Assembly: GCF_002135435.1 (NCBI RefSeq)
Contig: NZ_NEGK01000010.1
Coordinates: forward strand, 100,861-164,860
Length of the DNA stretch: 64,000 nt
Origin: Acinetobacter sp. ANC 3813
Lineage (GTDB): Bacteria > Pseudomonadota > Gammaproteobacteria > Pseudomonadales > Moraxellaceae
Direction of reading: 5' to 3'
The notes beneath the pieces were generated by a model that ran no database searches, was not told the origin of the DNA, and saw only the letters and a program-made list of their open reading frames with translations. This document shows, piece after piece, positions 9,003-17,376 of the stretch (position 1 is the first letter of the stretch; each line of letters opens with the position of its first letter). Position numbers and translations under genes: made by a program.

Positions 9003-9065
9003 AGAGTGATTCATCGTTAGATTGAAATAGCCCTATAATATAGCAGAAATCACTCTTCAAGTGAT
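9003..9065. repeat. Inverted repeats around the predicted tviB promoter
   Basis: AGAGTGATT at 9003-9011 is the exact reverse complement of AATCACTCT at 9048-9056. A second perfect dyad, ATCACT-CTTCA-AGTGAT, occupies 9049-9065. The arms lie on either side of the candidate -10 at 9037-9045, an arrangement typical of a repressor or activator binding site. The regulator is unknown. Confidence 0.5.
9037..9045 (-). promoter_or_regulatory. Candidate extended -10 promoter of the K-locus operon
   Basis: Read on the minus strand this is TGC-TATATT, an extended -10 (TGn plus a TATAAT-like hexamer) about 57 bases upstream of the tviB start. No good -35 hexamer is seen; the inverted repeat at 9049-9065 covers the -35 area. 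This is a prediction from sequence only. Confidence 0.4.
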
Positions 9066-9377
9066 GCTGTAAATGCCGACTGAAAGTAGCAGATACGTCC
9101 GGCAAGCATAGATCGCCAGCTTTTATTTACAAAAATATATTAAAAAAAAGCATTTTGATTATTTTAATTTTCAATTATTTGAATATTAAAACGCATTTCA
9201 AACAATAATAAAGCGGCCGTTCACACAAAATCAAAAATCTTATGAAACAATAAAATCTTATGTTATATTAAGCAACAGTAATGGTTAAAAAATTATACCA
9301 TTTTAAATATATATTTTGGCTATATTAGCCTGTCTGATGAAGACTGAATTATTTTTATAAATAGGATTTGATTTAGC

Positions 9378-10478
9378 GTGAACTTCTACCGTTATAGTTT
9401 AATTGCTGCTCTGTCTTTAGGAGTCACGGGCTGTGCTATTACTTCAGGCCTGCAAACCTATGATCTGCCCAGCGAAGGCGTTTTCCAGACAGACCTCGGC
9501 ACTCAAGTCAATGTTGTAAAGTTGACTCAGGAAACTTTAGCTGCGGTTCAGCCAGCTCAAATCAATCAGCAAAGCTATGCACATTTATTCCAAGCCGGAC
9601 ATAAAAATTACCGATTAAGTTCAGGCGATATATTGTCTATTTATTTATGGGCTTATCCTGAAATTACTCCGCCTACCAATACAATAAGCAATGAAGGCGC
9701 GATTAAATCTAACGGTTATCAAATCGATCAAAACGGCTATATTCAATTTCCAGTGATCGGACGTTATAAAGCAGCCGGAAAAACTTTAAATCAAGTTAAT
9801 CAGGAACTGCGCAGCCATCTTTCACGCTATTTAAAAACGCCAGATGTCGTTGCACGTGTCTTATCCTATCAGGGGCAACGTTTTTCTGTGCAAGGAAATG
9901 TCATGAAAGGCGGTCAATTTGCGCTCAGTGACCAGCCCATCAGTTTATATACTGCTTTAGGCATGGCTGGCGGCATCAATACTCAATATGGTGACAATAC
10001 CGCCATCACTTTAGTCCGCCAAGGCCAAACCTATAACCTGAACAGTATTGAACTGGAAAAAGCAGGCTATTCGCTGCATAACCTGCTCATGCAACCGAAT
10101 GACACGCTGTACGTTAACTCGCGTGAAAATCAAAAAATTTATGTGATGGGCGAGTCTGGCAAAAATCAATCTTTGCCGATGCGTGACCAAGGCATGACGC
10201 TGAGCGATGCGTTAGGCGAAAGTTTAGGCATAAATCCAGTTTCTGCAAGCCGCGGTAAAATTTATGTAGTACGCAGCAGTCCAAATAATCCAATGACTGA
10301 AATTTATCATCTGAATTTAACCAGTATTGGTGATTTTGGCCTTGCTAATCAATTTAAGCTGCGCAGCAATGACATTATCTACGTTGATGCTTCAGGCTTG
10401 GCTCGCTGGCAACGAATTGTCAACCAAGTTATTCCTTTCTCTAACATGATTTATAATATGGATCGTTTGGGGCAATAA
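9378..10478 (+). CDS. wza: Wza outer-membrane polysaccharide export lipoprotein
   Basis: A 366-residue polysaccharide export protein. It has a lipoprotein signal with lipobox VTGC at residues 16-19. The PES domain follows, with LSSGDILSIYLWAYPEI and SNGYQIDQNGYIQFPVIGRYKAAGKT. Two SLBB-type repeats come next (VQGNVMKGGQF and YVMGESGKNQSLPMRDQGMT), and a C-terminal amphipathic segment is near WQRIVNQVIPFSNMIYN. It forms the octameric channel that carries capsule through the outer membrane. The start codon is GTG at 9378 with AGGA 11 bases upstream; no better ATG precedes the lipobox. The stop codon overlaps the wzb start (TAATG). Confidence 0.93.
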   Translation: MNFYRYSLIAALSLGVTGCAITSGLQTYDLPSEGVFQTDLGTQVNVVKLTQETLAAVQPAQINQQSYAHLFQAGHKNYRLSSGDILSIYLWAYPEITPPTNTISNEGAIKSNGYQIDQNGYIQFPVIGRYKAAGKTLNQVNQELRSHLSRYLKTPDVVARVLSYQGQRFSVQGNVMKGGQFALSDQPISLYTALGMAGGINTQYGDNTAITLVRQGQTYNLNSIELEKAGYSLHNLLMQPNDTLYVNSRENQKIYVMGESGKNQSLPMRDQGMTLSDALGESLGINPVSASRGKIYVVRSSPNNPMTEIYHLNLTSIGDFGLANQFKLRSNDIIYVDASGLARWQRIVNQVIPFSNMIYNMDRLGQ

Positions 10479-10906
10479 TGCAGATTAACAATATTTTAGT
10501 CGTCTGCATTGGCAATATTTGTAGAAGCCCCATGGCCGAATATTTTTTAAAACAGGAATATCCGCATTTAAAAATTCATTCTGCCGGCATTTCTGGACTG
10601 ATTGGCCATGGCGCTGATAACAAGGCGCAGTTATGCATGCAGCGTCTAGGCATCGATATGTCAGAACACGTTGCGCGCAAACTGAACAGTGAACTGATTA
10701 AACAGGCAGATTTGATTTTGGTCATGAGCCAAAATCAGCAAAAATATCTTGAGCAGACTTGGCCCTTTGCTAAAGGCAAAACTTTCCGCCTCGGGCACTG
10801 GCAAGGCAGAAATGTGGCAGATCCCTATCGGCATGATCAATCTGTATTTGATGAGACTTGTCAGCAAATTCAACAGTCGGTTGCAGACTGGCAAAAACAT
10901 ATTTAA
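10478..10906 (+). CDS. wzb: Wzb low-molecular-weight protein tyrosine phosphatase
   Basis: A 142-residue LMW-PTP. The P-loop CIGNICRSPMAE (CX5R) lies near residues 10-21, and the general-acid aspartate is in VADPYRHD near residue 113. It dephosphorylates the tyrosine cluster of the adjacent Wzc kinase, which cycles capsule polymerisation and export. The start overlaps the wza stop by one base, and the gene is followed 19 bases later by wzc, so the three form one operon. Length and motifs are normal for the family. Confidence 0.93.
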   Translation: MQINNILVVCIGNICRSPMAEYFLKQEYPHLKIHSAGISGLIGHGADNKAQLCMQRLGIDMSEHVARKLNSELIKQADLILVMSQNQQKYLEQTWPFAKGKTFRLGHWQGRNVADPYRHDQSVFDETCQQIQQSVADWQKHI

Positions 10907-10925
10907 CTAAATTTAAAAGACAATT

Positions 10926-13112
10926 ATGAGCCAAAATACGAATACAGAAGATACCATTGATTTAAAAGAGCTGTTTTTTTCTTTAATTGCTCAATGGAAA
11001 CTCATAGCGCTTTGCGTCATTTTAAGTTTAGTTTGCGCCTTGCTGTATTTGCGTACAACATCCGATACCTATTCTGTTGATGCTTTAGTGCAAGTAGAAG
11101 AAAGCAAAGGCGCCTCAGCTGCGCTATTGGGCGATTTGTCCAATATGATTGATCAAAAGCAGCCAGCGCAAGCAGAAATTGAAATTTTAAAATCACGTTT
11201 GGTTTTAGGCTCAGTCATTCAAAATCTGAATTTAGATCTCAAAATTTCTGGCACAGAAAATTCATTCATCGATCGCTTATTTGCACCGCATGATTACACT
11301 ACAGAATATCTTCATAAATCTGTACTGTTTAAAGATGATGAGAGATCTTTTGATGTTCGCAAATTTGATATCCCTGCTGCTTATAAAGATAAAGCTTTAG
11401 AACTGCGTTTTGAAGAAAACTCTCTCACTTTAACAAATCCAAAAACAAAAGCAGTAGTTTTCAAAGGCAATATCAATGTCAACAATCAGCTGCGCACAGC
11501 TGATGGCTTATGGCAAGTGTCTATTTTCAGCCAAGATCAGCTCAAAGATGTTTATCAGATTGAGAAACAGTCTCTGCCAGCCGCAGTAGACAGTATTTTA
11601 TCCAATTACTCAGTAGCTGAAAAAGGCAAAATGACTGGTGTGCTTGGCCTGAATTATCAAGGTCAGGATAAAGAACATATTACTAAAGTATTGAATTCGA
11701 TACTGGCTGCTTATAGTCAGCAGAATATTGAACGCCGGTCTGCAGAAAGTGCGCAAACATTAAAATTCTTGGATGAGCAGCTGCCTGAGCTGAAAGCGCA
11801 ACTAGATGTAGCAGAACGTGAATTCAACAAATTCCGTATTAAATACAATACGGTTGATGTCACTAAAGAGTCCGAACTCTACCTTACTCAAAGTGTCACT
11901 TTAGAAACACAAAAGGCGGAACTGGAACAGAAAGTTGCTGAAGCTGGCGCCAAATACACCAGTGAACACCCAGTGATGCAGCAAATGAATGCGCAGCTGA
12001 ACGCATTGAATACTAAAATTACAGATTTAGAAGGCACATTAAAACAGTTGCCAGATTTACAGCGCCGTTATTTGCAGCTGTATCGTGAAGTTGAAGTGAA
12101 GACTCAGCTGTATACTGCCCTGCTGAATTCATATCAGCAATTGCGTATCGCCAAAGCAGGTGAAATCGGCAACGTGCGTATTGTCGATACGGCTGTTGAA
12201 CCAATTAAACCAATTGCGCCGAAAAAATTAATCATACTCATCCTTTCAATCTTTGTCGGCGGTTTCTTAGGGACGTTATTAGCCTTGCTGCGCAATATGA
12301 TGCGTTCAGGAATCAAAGACTCGACACAAATTGAAAATGAACTGGACCTGCCAGTTTATGCCACAGTTCCACGCTCACCCATTCAAGAAAGCCGTATCAA
12401 ACTGCTGAAAAAGAAAAAGCATATTCCAGTGCTTGCAATTAAAAATGGCGAAGATATTGCAATTGAAAGCCTGCGCAGCATGCGTACAGCAATTCATTTT
12501 GCCTTAAGCTCAGCCAAAAACAACCTGATTATGATTTCTGGCCCAGCGCCAGAAGTGGGTAAATCATTTATCTCGACCAATTTGGCGGCTATCTTGGCGC
12601 AGAGCAATAAACGCGTACTGATTGTGGACGCTGATATGCGCCGCGGCTATCTGCATAAATATTTCAACAATGACAATCAGCCTGGTTTAGCAGATTACCT
12701 CAATGGTTTACAAGAATTAGATGCCATTGTCAAACCAACTGAAATTGCTGGCTTGAGTGTGATTACCCGCGGTAAAAACCCAACCAATCCGTCAGAGTTG
12801 CTCAGCTCAGCAAAATTTGCCGCGCTGCTGGAACAGCTGTCACCCATGTTTGATCACATCATCATTGACACACCGCCCGTTCTGGCTGTAACAGACGGCA
12901 TTATTATTTCGCAATTTACCGGCGTAAACCTTGTCATTGCCCGTTATGCGAAAACACAAATGAAAGAGCTGGAATTGACACTCAACCGTTTTGAACAAGT
13001 CGGTGTTAAAGTAAATGGCGTCATTCTGAATGATATTCAAAGCACGGCAAGCGGCTATGGATATGGCTATAACTACTCTTATGGCTATACGGCCGCTAAA
13101 GATCAGGATTAA
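10926..13112 (+). CDS. wzc: Wzc polysaccharide co-polymerase and BY-kinase
   Basis: A 728-residue inner-membrane protein. An N-terminal Wzz domain with a first membrane helix (about residues 27-48) leads to a periplasmic coiled-coil region. A second membrane helix (about 430-450) precedes the cytoplasmic kinase. The kinase carries Walker A GPAPEVGKS near residue 538, Walker A' VLIVDADMRRG near 563, and Walker B IIIDTPPVLAVTD near 650. The C-terminus is a tyrosine-rich tail, GYGYGYNYSYGYT, the autophosphorylation cluster acted on by Wzb. It sets capsule chain length and couples polymerisation to export through Wza. It ends 20 bases before a strong terminator. Confidence 0.93.
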   Translation: MSQNTNTEDTIDLKELFFSLIAQWKLIALCVILSLVCALLYLRTTSDTYSVDALVQVEESKGASAALLGDLSNMIDQKQPAQAEIEILKSRLVLGSVIQNLNLDLKISGTENSFIDRLFAPHDYTTEYLHKSVLFKDDERSFDVRKFDIPAAYKDKALELRFEENSLTLTNPKTKAVVFKGNINVNNQLRTADGLWQVSIFSQDQLKDVYQIEKQSLPAAVDSILSNYSVAEKGKMTGVLGLNYQGQDKEHITKVLNSILAAYSQQNIERRSAESAQTLKFLDEQLPELKAQLDVAEREFNKFRIKYNTVDVTKESELYLTQSVTLETQKAELEQKVAEAGAKYTSEHPVMQQMNAQLNALNTKITDLEGTLKQLPDLQRRYLQLYREVEVKTQLYTALLNSYQQLRIAKAGEIGNVRIVDTAVEPIKPIAPKKLIILILSIFVGGFLGTLLALLRNMMRSGIKDSTQIENELDLPVYATVPRSPIQESRIKLLKKKKHIPVLAIKNGEDIAIESLRSMRTAIHFALSSAKNNLIMISGPAPEVGKSFISTNLAAILAQSNKRVLIVDADMRRGYLHKYFNNDNQPGLADYLNGLQELDAIVKPTEIAGLSVITRGKNPTNPSELLSSAKFAALLEQLSPMFDHIIIDTPPVLAVTDGIIISQFTGVNLVIARYAKTQMKELELTLNRFEQVGVKVNGVILNDIQSTASGYGYGYNYSYGYTAAKDQD

Positions 13113-13132
13113 TGAGAAATCCTTCAAAAAAT

Positions 13133-13162
13133 GCCAGTGTTCTCACTGGCTTTTTTGTTTTT
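13133..13162 (+). terminator. Rho-independent terminator after wzc
   Basis: Stem GCCAGTG/CACTGGC (13133-13139 and 13144-13150) with loop TTCT, followed by a T-rich tract (TTTTTTGTTTTTT). It closes the wza-wzb-wzc operon. Confidence 0.9.
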
Positions 13163-13361
13163 TAAGGGATAAATTCAATAACTGTGTTTTTTGGATTATT
13201 GTATGAAAAATGTTTTATATATTCAGTGTTTTATAGAATAATAACCTTAAGATGACTATGATAAATTTCTGAGCCGCAGTGACTATAAACAAACTGCCGC
13301 TGAGAAAAGTCTGCTAAAATTTCGGCAACTTTTTACATATAAAATAACTGTGGGAAAATTT

Positions 13362-14075
13362 ATGAGTAAGGCCCTACCCATTGCTGTCGCTGTTCTACTA
13401 GGCGGTGCTGCACTTGTTCCAGTTTACTATGCAACTCAAAAACCTGCAGTGCAGGCTGCTACTGCAACGCAGCCATCTGCAAATGCGTCTGCCGTAGAAA
13501 AAATCAGCTATGCATTGGGTTATGAAGTTGCGCATCAAACACCGCCAGAACTGAACATTGACAGTTTTGTGACTGGTGTCCGTGCAGGTCATGCGCGCGC
13601 AAAACCTGCATATACTGAAGAAGAGCTGCAAAAAGCATATGCTCAATTCCAGCAGGAAATGCAGCAAAAACAGCTTGATCAAACCCAACAGGCAAAAAGC
13701 AGCAACGATTCTTTCCTTGCTGAAAATGCAAAGAAACCTGGCGTGAAAACAACAGCTTCTGGCTTACAGTATCTCATTACCAAAGAAGGTACAGGCAAAC
13801 AGCCAGCTGCCGACTCAATTGTGACAGTCCACTACAAAGGCCAGCTAACCGACGGCAAAGTGTTTGACAGCTCAATTGACCGCGGCGAACCGATTGAATT
13901 TCCGCTGAACCAAGTCATTCCAGGCTGGACCGAAGGTTTACAGCTGATGAAAGAAGGCGGAAAAGCGACTTTGTACATTCCGTCAAACTTGGGTTATGGC
14001 GAGCAAGGTGTCCCTGGCACAATTCCTCCAAACAGCACTTTAATTTTTGATGTAGAACTGATTAAAGTGAAATAA
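13362..14075 (+). CDS. fkpA: FkpA-like FKBP-type peptidyl-prolyl isomerase
   Basis: A 237-residue periplasmic PPIase. An N-terminal signal or membrane segment ([20 protein letters not shown]) is followed by an FkpA N-terminal dimerisation domain ([15 protein letters not shown] through the helical Gln-rich region to about residue 125). The C-terminal FKBP domain has [34 protein letters not shown] and [23 protein letters not shown]. It folds or chaperones envelope proteins. ATG at 13362 was chosen over an in-frame GTG at 13350 because GGGA lies at correct spacing before it. In Acinetobacter fkpA conventionally marks one border of the K locus, as here. Confidence 0.9.
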   Translation: MSKALPIAVAVLLGGAALVPVYYATQKPAVQAATATQPSANASAVEKISYALGYEVAHQTPPELNIDSFVTGVRAGHARAKPAYTEEELQKAYAQFQQEMQQKQLDQTQQAKSSNDSFLAENAKKPGVKTTASGLQYLITKEGTGKQPAADSIVTVHYKGQLTDGKVFDSSIDRGEPIEFPLNQVIPGWTEGLQLMKEGGKATLYIPSNLGYGEQGVPGTIPPNSTLIFDVELIKVK

Positions 14076-14085
14076 CAAAAATGAC

Positions 14086-14116
14086 AAGGAGAGCCAATAT
14101 GCTCTCCTTTTCTTTC
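14086..14116 (+). terminator. Terminator between the two FKBP genes
   Basis: A perfect 9-bp stem, AAGGAGAGC/GCTCTCCTT (14086-14094 and 14101-14109), with loop CAATAT, followed by a T-rich run. It lies inside the 56-base gap between fkpA and the second FKBP gene, so some transcripts should stop here and the second gene may depend on read-through. Confidence 0.85.
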
Positions 14117-14131
14117 TATTTTGGAAACATT

Positions 14132-14821
14132 ATGAAAATTCAAATGACCATGCTCTGCCTTGCTTTATGCGCAAGCAGCACCTTTGCCAAAGACGTGAAC
14201 AATAAAAGCAGCGTATCTGAGCAAGTCGGATACAGCTTTGGCTACTTGATGGGCCGCAGCAATGCAGATGCCATGAAAGATATGGATATCAATGCATTTA
14301 TTGAAGGCTTAAAAACGGCATCTCAAGGCAAGGCGTCTGCGCTGAGCGATGAGGAAATGAGCCGTGTGCTAACACAATATAAAAAACAGGCCGAAGCGAA
14401 GCAGCTGATTGAGCTGAAACAGCAAGCCGAAGCCAATGCGAAAATCGGCGCTGCATTTTTAGCGGAAAATGCAAAAAAAGACGGCATTAAAGTAACCAAA
14501 TCAGGCTTGCAATATCAAGTCTTAAAACAAGGCAATGGCAAGACGCCAAAAGCCAATTCAATGGTCAAAGTCGATTATGAAGGCCGCTTGCTGGACGGCA
14601 CTGTCTTCGACAGTTCAATTGCGCGCAATCAGCCTGCCAGCTTCCAGCTGAGCCAAGTGATTCAAGGCTGGACTGAAGGCCTGCAGCTCATGAAAGAAGG
14701 TTCAAAATACCGCTTTTTCATTCCAGCCAATTTAGCATATGCGCAAATCGGTTCAGGTGATGTGATTGCACCCAACAGCACATTGATTTTTGATGTTGAA
14801 TTGCTCGAAATCACCAAATAA
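14132..14821 (+). CDS. Second FKBP-type peptidyl-prolyl isomerase (fkpA paralogue)
   Basis: A 229-residue paralogue of the preceding gene. It has a cleavable signal peptide MKIQMTMLCLALCASSTFA, an FkpA N-terminal domain (VSEQVGYSFGYLMGRSN), a helical linker, and an FKBP domain with [36 protein letters not shown] and [14 protein letters not shown]. The start is ATG 14132 (GGAAA upstream). A longer reading from 14081 would run through the terminator hairpin and add residues before the signal peptide, so it was rejected. It is likely periplasmic. Two adjacent FkpA-like genes suggest a local duplication with divergence. Confidence 0.87.
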   Translation: MKIQMTMLCLALCASSTFAKDVNNKSSVSEQVGYSFGYLMGRSNADAMKDMDINAFIEGLKTASQGKASALSDEEMSRVLTQYKKQAEAKQLIELKQQAEANAKIGAAFLAENAKKDGIKVTKSGLQYQVLKQGNGKTPKANSMVKVDYEGRLLDGTVFDSSIARNQPASFQLSQVIQGWTEGLQLMKEGSKYRFFIPANLAYAQIGSGDVIAPNSTLIFDVELLEITK

Positions 14822-14838
14822 ATCATTACAAAATTTTC

Positions 14839-14868
14839 AGCATACAGCGCAGGACCGCACTGTATGCT
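14839..14868. other. Stem-loop after the second FKBP gene
   Basis: AGCATACAG (14839-14847) pairs with CTGTATGCT (14860-14868) around a 12-base loop that itself can pair partly. No T-tract follows, so it may be a weak or Rho-assisted terminator or an mRNA 3' stabiliser rather than a canonical terminator. Confidence 0.45.
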
Positions 14869-15018
14869 CTTAACGCACTGCCATTTTTCAACATCATATT
14901 TTTTACAGTTTTTTCCACAGTTTTTTCTTCTGACTTTTAATGATTATATGCATGATCATGATTAAAATCATCTCATTATGCTTTAATCATAAACGACCAC
15001 TTAGATAGGGACAGCGAC

Positions 15019-15756
15019 ATGGCACTGAAAATCAAAACACGTGAAATTGAATATACTGCAGCCGATGGCGCTAAGCTGATTGGCTACTTTGCAGCGCCGG
15101 AAACTGATGCTGCAGTCCCTGGTGTCATTGTTGCGCCAGAATGGTGGGGCCGCAATGAATACACAGAGCAACGTGCACGTGAGTTGGCGGAACATGGCTA
15201 TGCAGCTCTTGCCATAGATATGTATGGCGATAAAAAAGTAACCACGGCGTCAAGTGAAGCTTATGCATGGATGATGCAGACTTTTGAAGACCCTGACACG
15301 ATTGTGAATCGCGCATCAGCAGCTTTAAGCACACTCGCGCAGCAAGAAGAAGTCAATGCAGATCAGCTGGCGGCCATCGGCTTCTGTTATGGCGGTAAAG
15401 TCATTTTAGATTTAGCGCGTTCAGGCGCAAACCTGCAGGCTGTGGCAACTTTTCATGCCAATTTATCACCTAAAGCGCCTGCGCAAGAAGGGGCTGTTAA
15501 AGCTGAAATCCTTGTTCTGCACGGCGAACTGGACAGCATGGTCAGTTTAGATGATGTTGCTGCATTTAAAGCCGAAATGCATGCCGCTAAAGTAGAACAT
15601 GAAGTGATTGTTTTTGAAGATGCCAAGCATGGATTTAGTAATCCGCTAGCAGATGAGCGCGCCAAAGCCAATGGTGTTGATTTAGGCTATAGCGCAGCCG
15701 CTGAAAAAGCCAGTCTGGAAGCCATGTACGAACTGCTGGACCGTAAATTAAAGTAA
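15019..15756 (+). CDS. Dienelactone hydrolase family protein
   Basis: A 245-residue alpha/beta hydrolase. The nucleophile elbow is GFCYGGKV with a cysteine nucleophile near residue 121, as in dienelactone hydrolase. The acid is in LHGELDSMVSLDD and the histidine in DAKHGFSNP, which completes a Cys-Asp-His triad. VAPEWWGRNEYTEQRARELA fits the family N-terminal region. Classic enzymes open dienelactones in chlorocatechol breakdown, but isolated chromosomal copies like this act on unknown esters or lactones. No aromatic-degradation genes adjoin it. The ATG has AGGG about 9 bases upstream. An imperfect palindrome sits in the promoter region (14935-14967). Confidence 0.85.
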   Translation: MALKIKTREIEYTAADGAKLIGYFAAPETDAAVPGVIVAPEWWGRNEYTEQRARELAEHGYAALAIDMYGDKKVTTASSEAYAWMMQTFEDPDTIVNRASAALSTLAQQEEVNADQLAAIGFCYGGKVILDLARSGANLQAVATFHANLSPKAPAQEGAVKAEILVLHGELDSMVSLDDVAAFKAEMHAAKVEHEVIVFEDAKHGFSNPLADERAKANGVDLGYSAAAEKASLEAMYELLDRKLK

Positions 15757-15803
15757 TCATCCTGCGTTCTTACGCAGTAAATTCTGATTTGGAGGATTTA
15801 AAA

Positions 15804-16163
15804 ATGACTGAGAATAACTGCCCATACTGCAATTATGATGACTTTGATGTCATTGCTCAAAATGAGTTTGGTGTGATCTTGCCGGAACCTCACAGCCTGT
15901 CTAAAGGTCACAGTGTCATTATCCCTCTGCGTCACGTCAGCTCCTTTTTCGATATTACCGACAAAGAACGGAAAAGCTTAATGTCGCTACTGGAACAGGC
16001 GCGCAATGAATTAACGCTGCGCCATCATCCAACAGGCTTTCATATCGGCTTTAATGACGGCAAAGTTTTTGGCGAAACCACCGAACATGTGCACATTCAC
16101 ATTATTCCACGCTATGAAAATCAAACCTTAGCGCTGGATGAACGCTGGGGCTTCGCGGGCTAA
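15804..16163 (+). CDS. HIT family nucleotide-binding hydrolase
   Basis: A 119-residue HIT-domain protein. The histidine triad is HVHIHIIPRY near residue 97, the catalytic HxHxHxx motif. CPYCNYDDFDVIAQNEFGV at the N-terminus and GHSVIIPLRHVSSFFD are also typical. Members hydrolyse dinucleoside polyphosphates or AMP conjugates. The start is ATG 15804 with GGAGG 8 bases upstream; a longer in-frame TTG start would place the ribosome binding site inside the gene. It lies 47 bases after the dienelactone hydrolase and may be co-transcribed with it. A strong terminator follows. Confidence 0.88.
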   Translation: MTENNCPYCNYDDFDVIAQNEFGVILPEPHSLSKGHSVIIPLRHVSSFFDITDKERKSLMSLLEQARNELTLRHHPTGFHIGFNDGKVFGETTEHVHIHIIPRYENQTLALDERWGFAG

Positions 16164-16172
16164 GCGCTTCAC

Positions 16173-16199
16173 AAAAAAGGATCTTCGGATCCTTTTTTA
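16173..16199 (+). terminator. Terminator with UUCG loop after the HIT gene
   Basis: A perfect 11-bp stem, AAAAAAGGATC/GATCCTTTTTT (16173-16183 and 16188-16198), closed by a TTCG tetraloop. The A and T tracts make it functional in both directions in principle. Confidence 0.92.
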
Positions 16200-16298
16200 T
16201 TTCAGCGCCAGCATCTTTGAATATTCCGCTTTTGCTGGAAGCGGCTTAAATATTTCCATGTATACTGACGCAGTTTTTTCTATTTACCGTGCAATTTT

Positions 16299-17327
16299 AT
16301 GTTTGTATTTTCAGATGCCCTGCTGGCTTGGTTTGATGTGCACGGACGCCATGATTTGCCGTGGCAGGTTGCAGATGATCCTTATAAAGTCTGGGTCTCT
16401 GAGATTATGCTGCAGCAGACCCAAGTCAAAACGGTACTGCAATATTTTGAACGTTTCATGGAGCGTTTTCCTACGGTCCAGGATTTAGGCCAAGCGCAAT
16501 GGGATGATGTCGCGCCTTATTGGGCGGGCTTAGGCTACTACGCCCGCGCGCGCAATCTGCATAAAGCTGCAGGCATCGTCACTCGGCAAGGTCATTTTCC
16601 AGAAAATTTAGAGCAGTGGATTGAACTGCCAGGCATTGGGCCATCGACCGCGGGCGCACTGATGTCGCTTGGACTGCGCCAATACGGCGTCATTATGGAT
16701 GGCAATGTCAAACGTGTCTTGGCGCGCTTCTTCGCCATTGAAAATGATCTGTCCAAACCGCAGCATGAACGTGAAATGTGGGCCTTGGCTGAACAGCTTT
16801 GCCCAGAACAGCGCAATCATGATTATACCCAAGCCATTATGGACTTAGGCGCAACCGTCTGTACCCCTAAAAAACCGCTGTGCCTGTATTGTCCAATGCA
16901 GCAGCAGTGCAAAGCGCATCAGCAAGGCCTCGAAACAGAACTGCCTTTTAAAAAGCCGAAAAAAGCCGTGCCCATTAAACAAGCCGAAGTGATGCTGATC
17001 CGCTGTGAAGATGAATGGCTGTGGATCCAGCGCCCCAGCAGCGGACTTTGGGGCGGGCTTTGGTGTCTGCCCATTTTTGATCAGCCGCAGGAATTATTGC
17101 AGCAATCGCAAAGTCTAGGCTTAAAGCCAATCCAGCAGCGCACGCAAATTTCACATAGCTTTACCCACTTTACCTGGCTGCTGGATGCTGCTGTCTTTGA
17201 ATTGCCTGCAGAGCAAAAAGAACATGCCGCTATTGAGCTGAATGGGCAATGGCTCAGTCCAGAGCAAGCGGTTGCGCTGGGCATTCCGACCGCCATGAAA
17301 AAATTGATCTCTGCCGTCAATCTATGA
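16299..17327 (+). CDS. mutY: MutY adenine DNA glycosylase
   Basis: A 342-residue base-excision repair enzyme that removes adenine opposite 8-oxoguanine. The helix-hairpin-helix is ELPGIGPSTAGALMS near residue 108. The catalytic aspartate is in MDGNVKRVLAR near residue 130. The iron-sulfur cluster cysteines are in CTPKKPLCLYCPMQQQC (CX6CX2CX5C) near residues 188-204. A C-terminal NUDIX-like 8-oxoG recognition domain follows (WGGLWCLPIF). The length is typical. The ATG at 16299 has only a weak ribosome binding site. A short gap leads to the M23 lipoprotein gene. Confidence 0.93.
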   Translation: MFVFSDALLAWFDVHGRHDLPWQVADDPYKVWVSEIMLQQTQVKTVLQYFERFMERFPTVQDLGQAQWDDVAPYWAGLGYYARARNLHKAAGIVTRQGHFPENLEQWIELPGIGPSTAGALMSLGLRQYGVIMDGNVKRVLARFFAIENDLSKPQHEREMWALAEQLCPEQRNHDYTQAIMDLGATVCTPKKPLCLYCPMQQQCKAHQQGLETELPFKKPKKAVPIKQAEVMLIRCEDEWLWIQRPSSGLWGGLWCLPIFDQPQELLQQSQSLGLKPIQQRTQISHSFTHFTWLLDAAVFELPAEQKEHAAIELNGQWLSPEQAVALGIPTAMKKLISAVNL

Positions 17328-17376
17328 CATAGTCCATATAGGCCCGCAAGGCAGCTGAAAATAAACATAGAAGGAA

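Larger units (their letters stand above)
8981..9377. promoter_or_regulatory. Divergent regulatory region between the K-locus operon and wza-wzb-wzc
   Basis: A 397-base non-coding stretch that must hold promoters for both divergent capsule operons. The part next to tviB holds an extended -10 (see 9037-9045) flanked by inverted AATCACTCT/AGAGTGATT arms. The part next to wza (about 9120-9377) is very AT-rich and holds a 13-bp palindrome at 9318-9330 (GGCTA-TAT-TAGCC). No JUMPstart/ops element matching GGCGGTAGCGTG was found on either strand. Confidence 0.75.

Noticed and set aside
8981..9377. JUMPstart/ops element for RfaH in the capsule promoter region
   Set aside because: No match to GGCGGTAGCGTG or to the longer JUMPstart sequence was found on either strand.
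14081..14131. Longer N-terminus for the second FKBP gene
   Set aside because: It would translate the terminator hairpin and place 17 residues before a clear signal peptide; ATG 14132 has a proper ribosome binding site.
16138..16488. 116-codon frame between the HIT and mutY genes
   Set aside because: It crosses the HIT terminator and the mutY 5' end in another frame.
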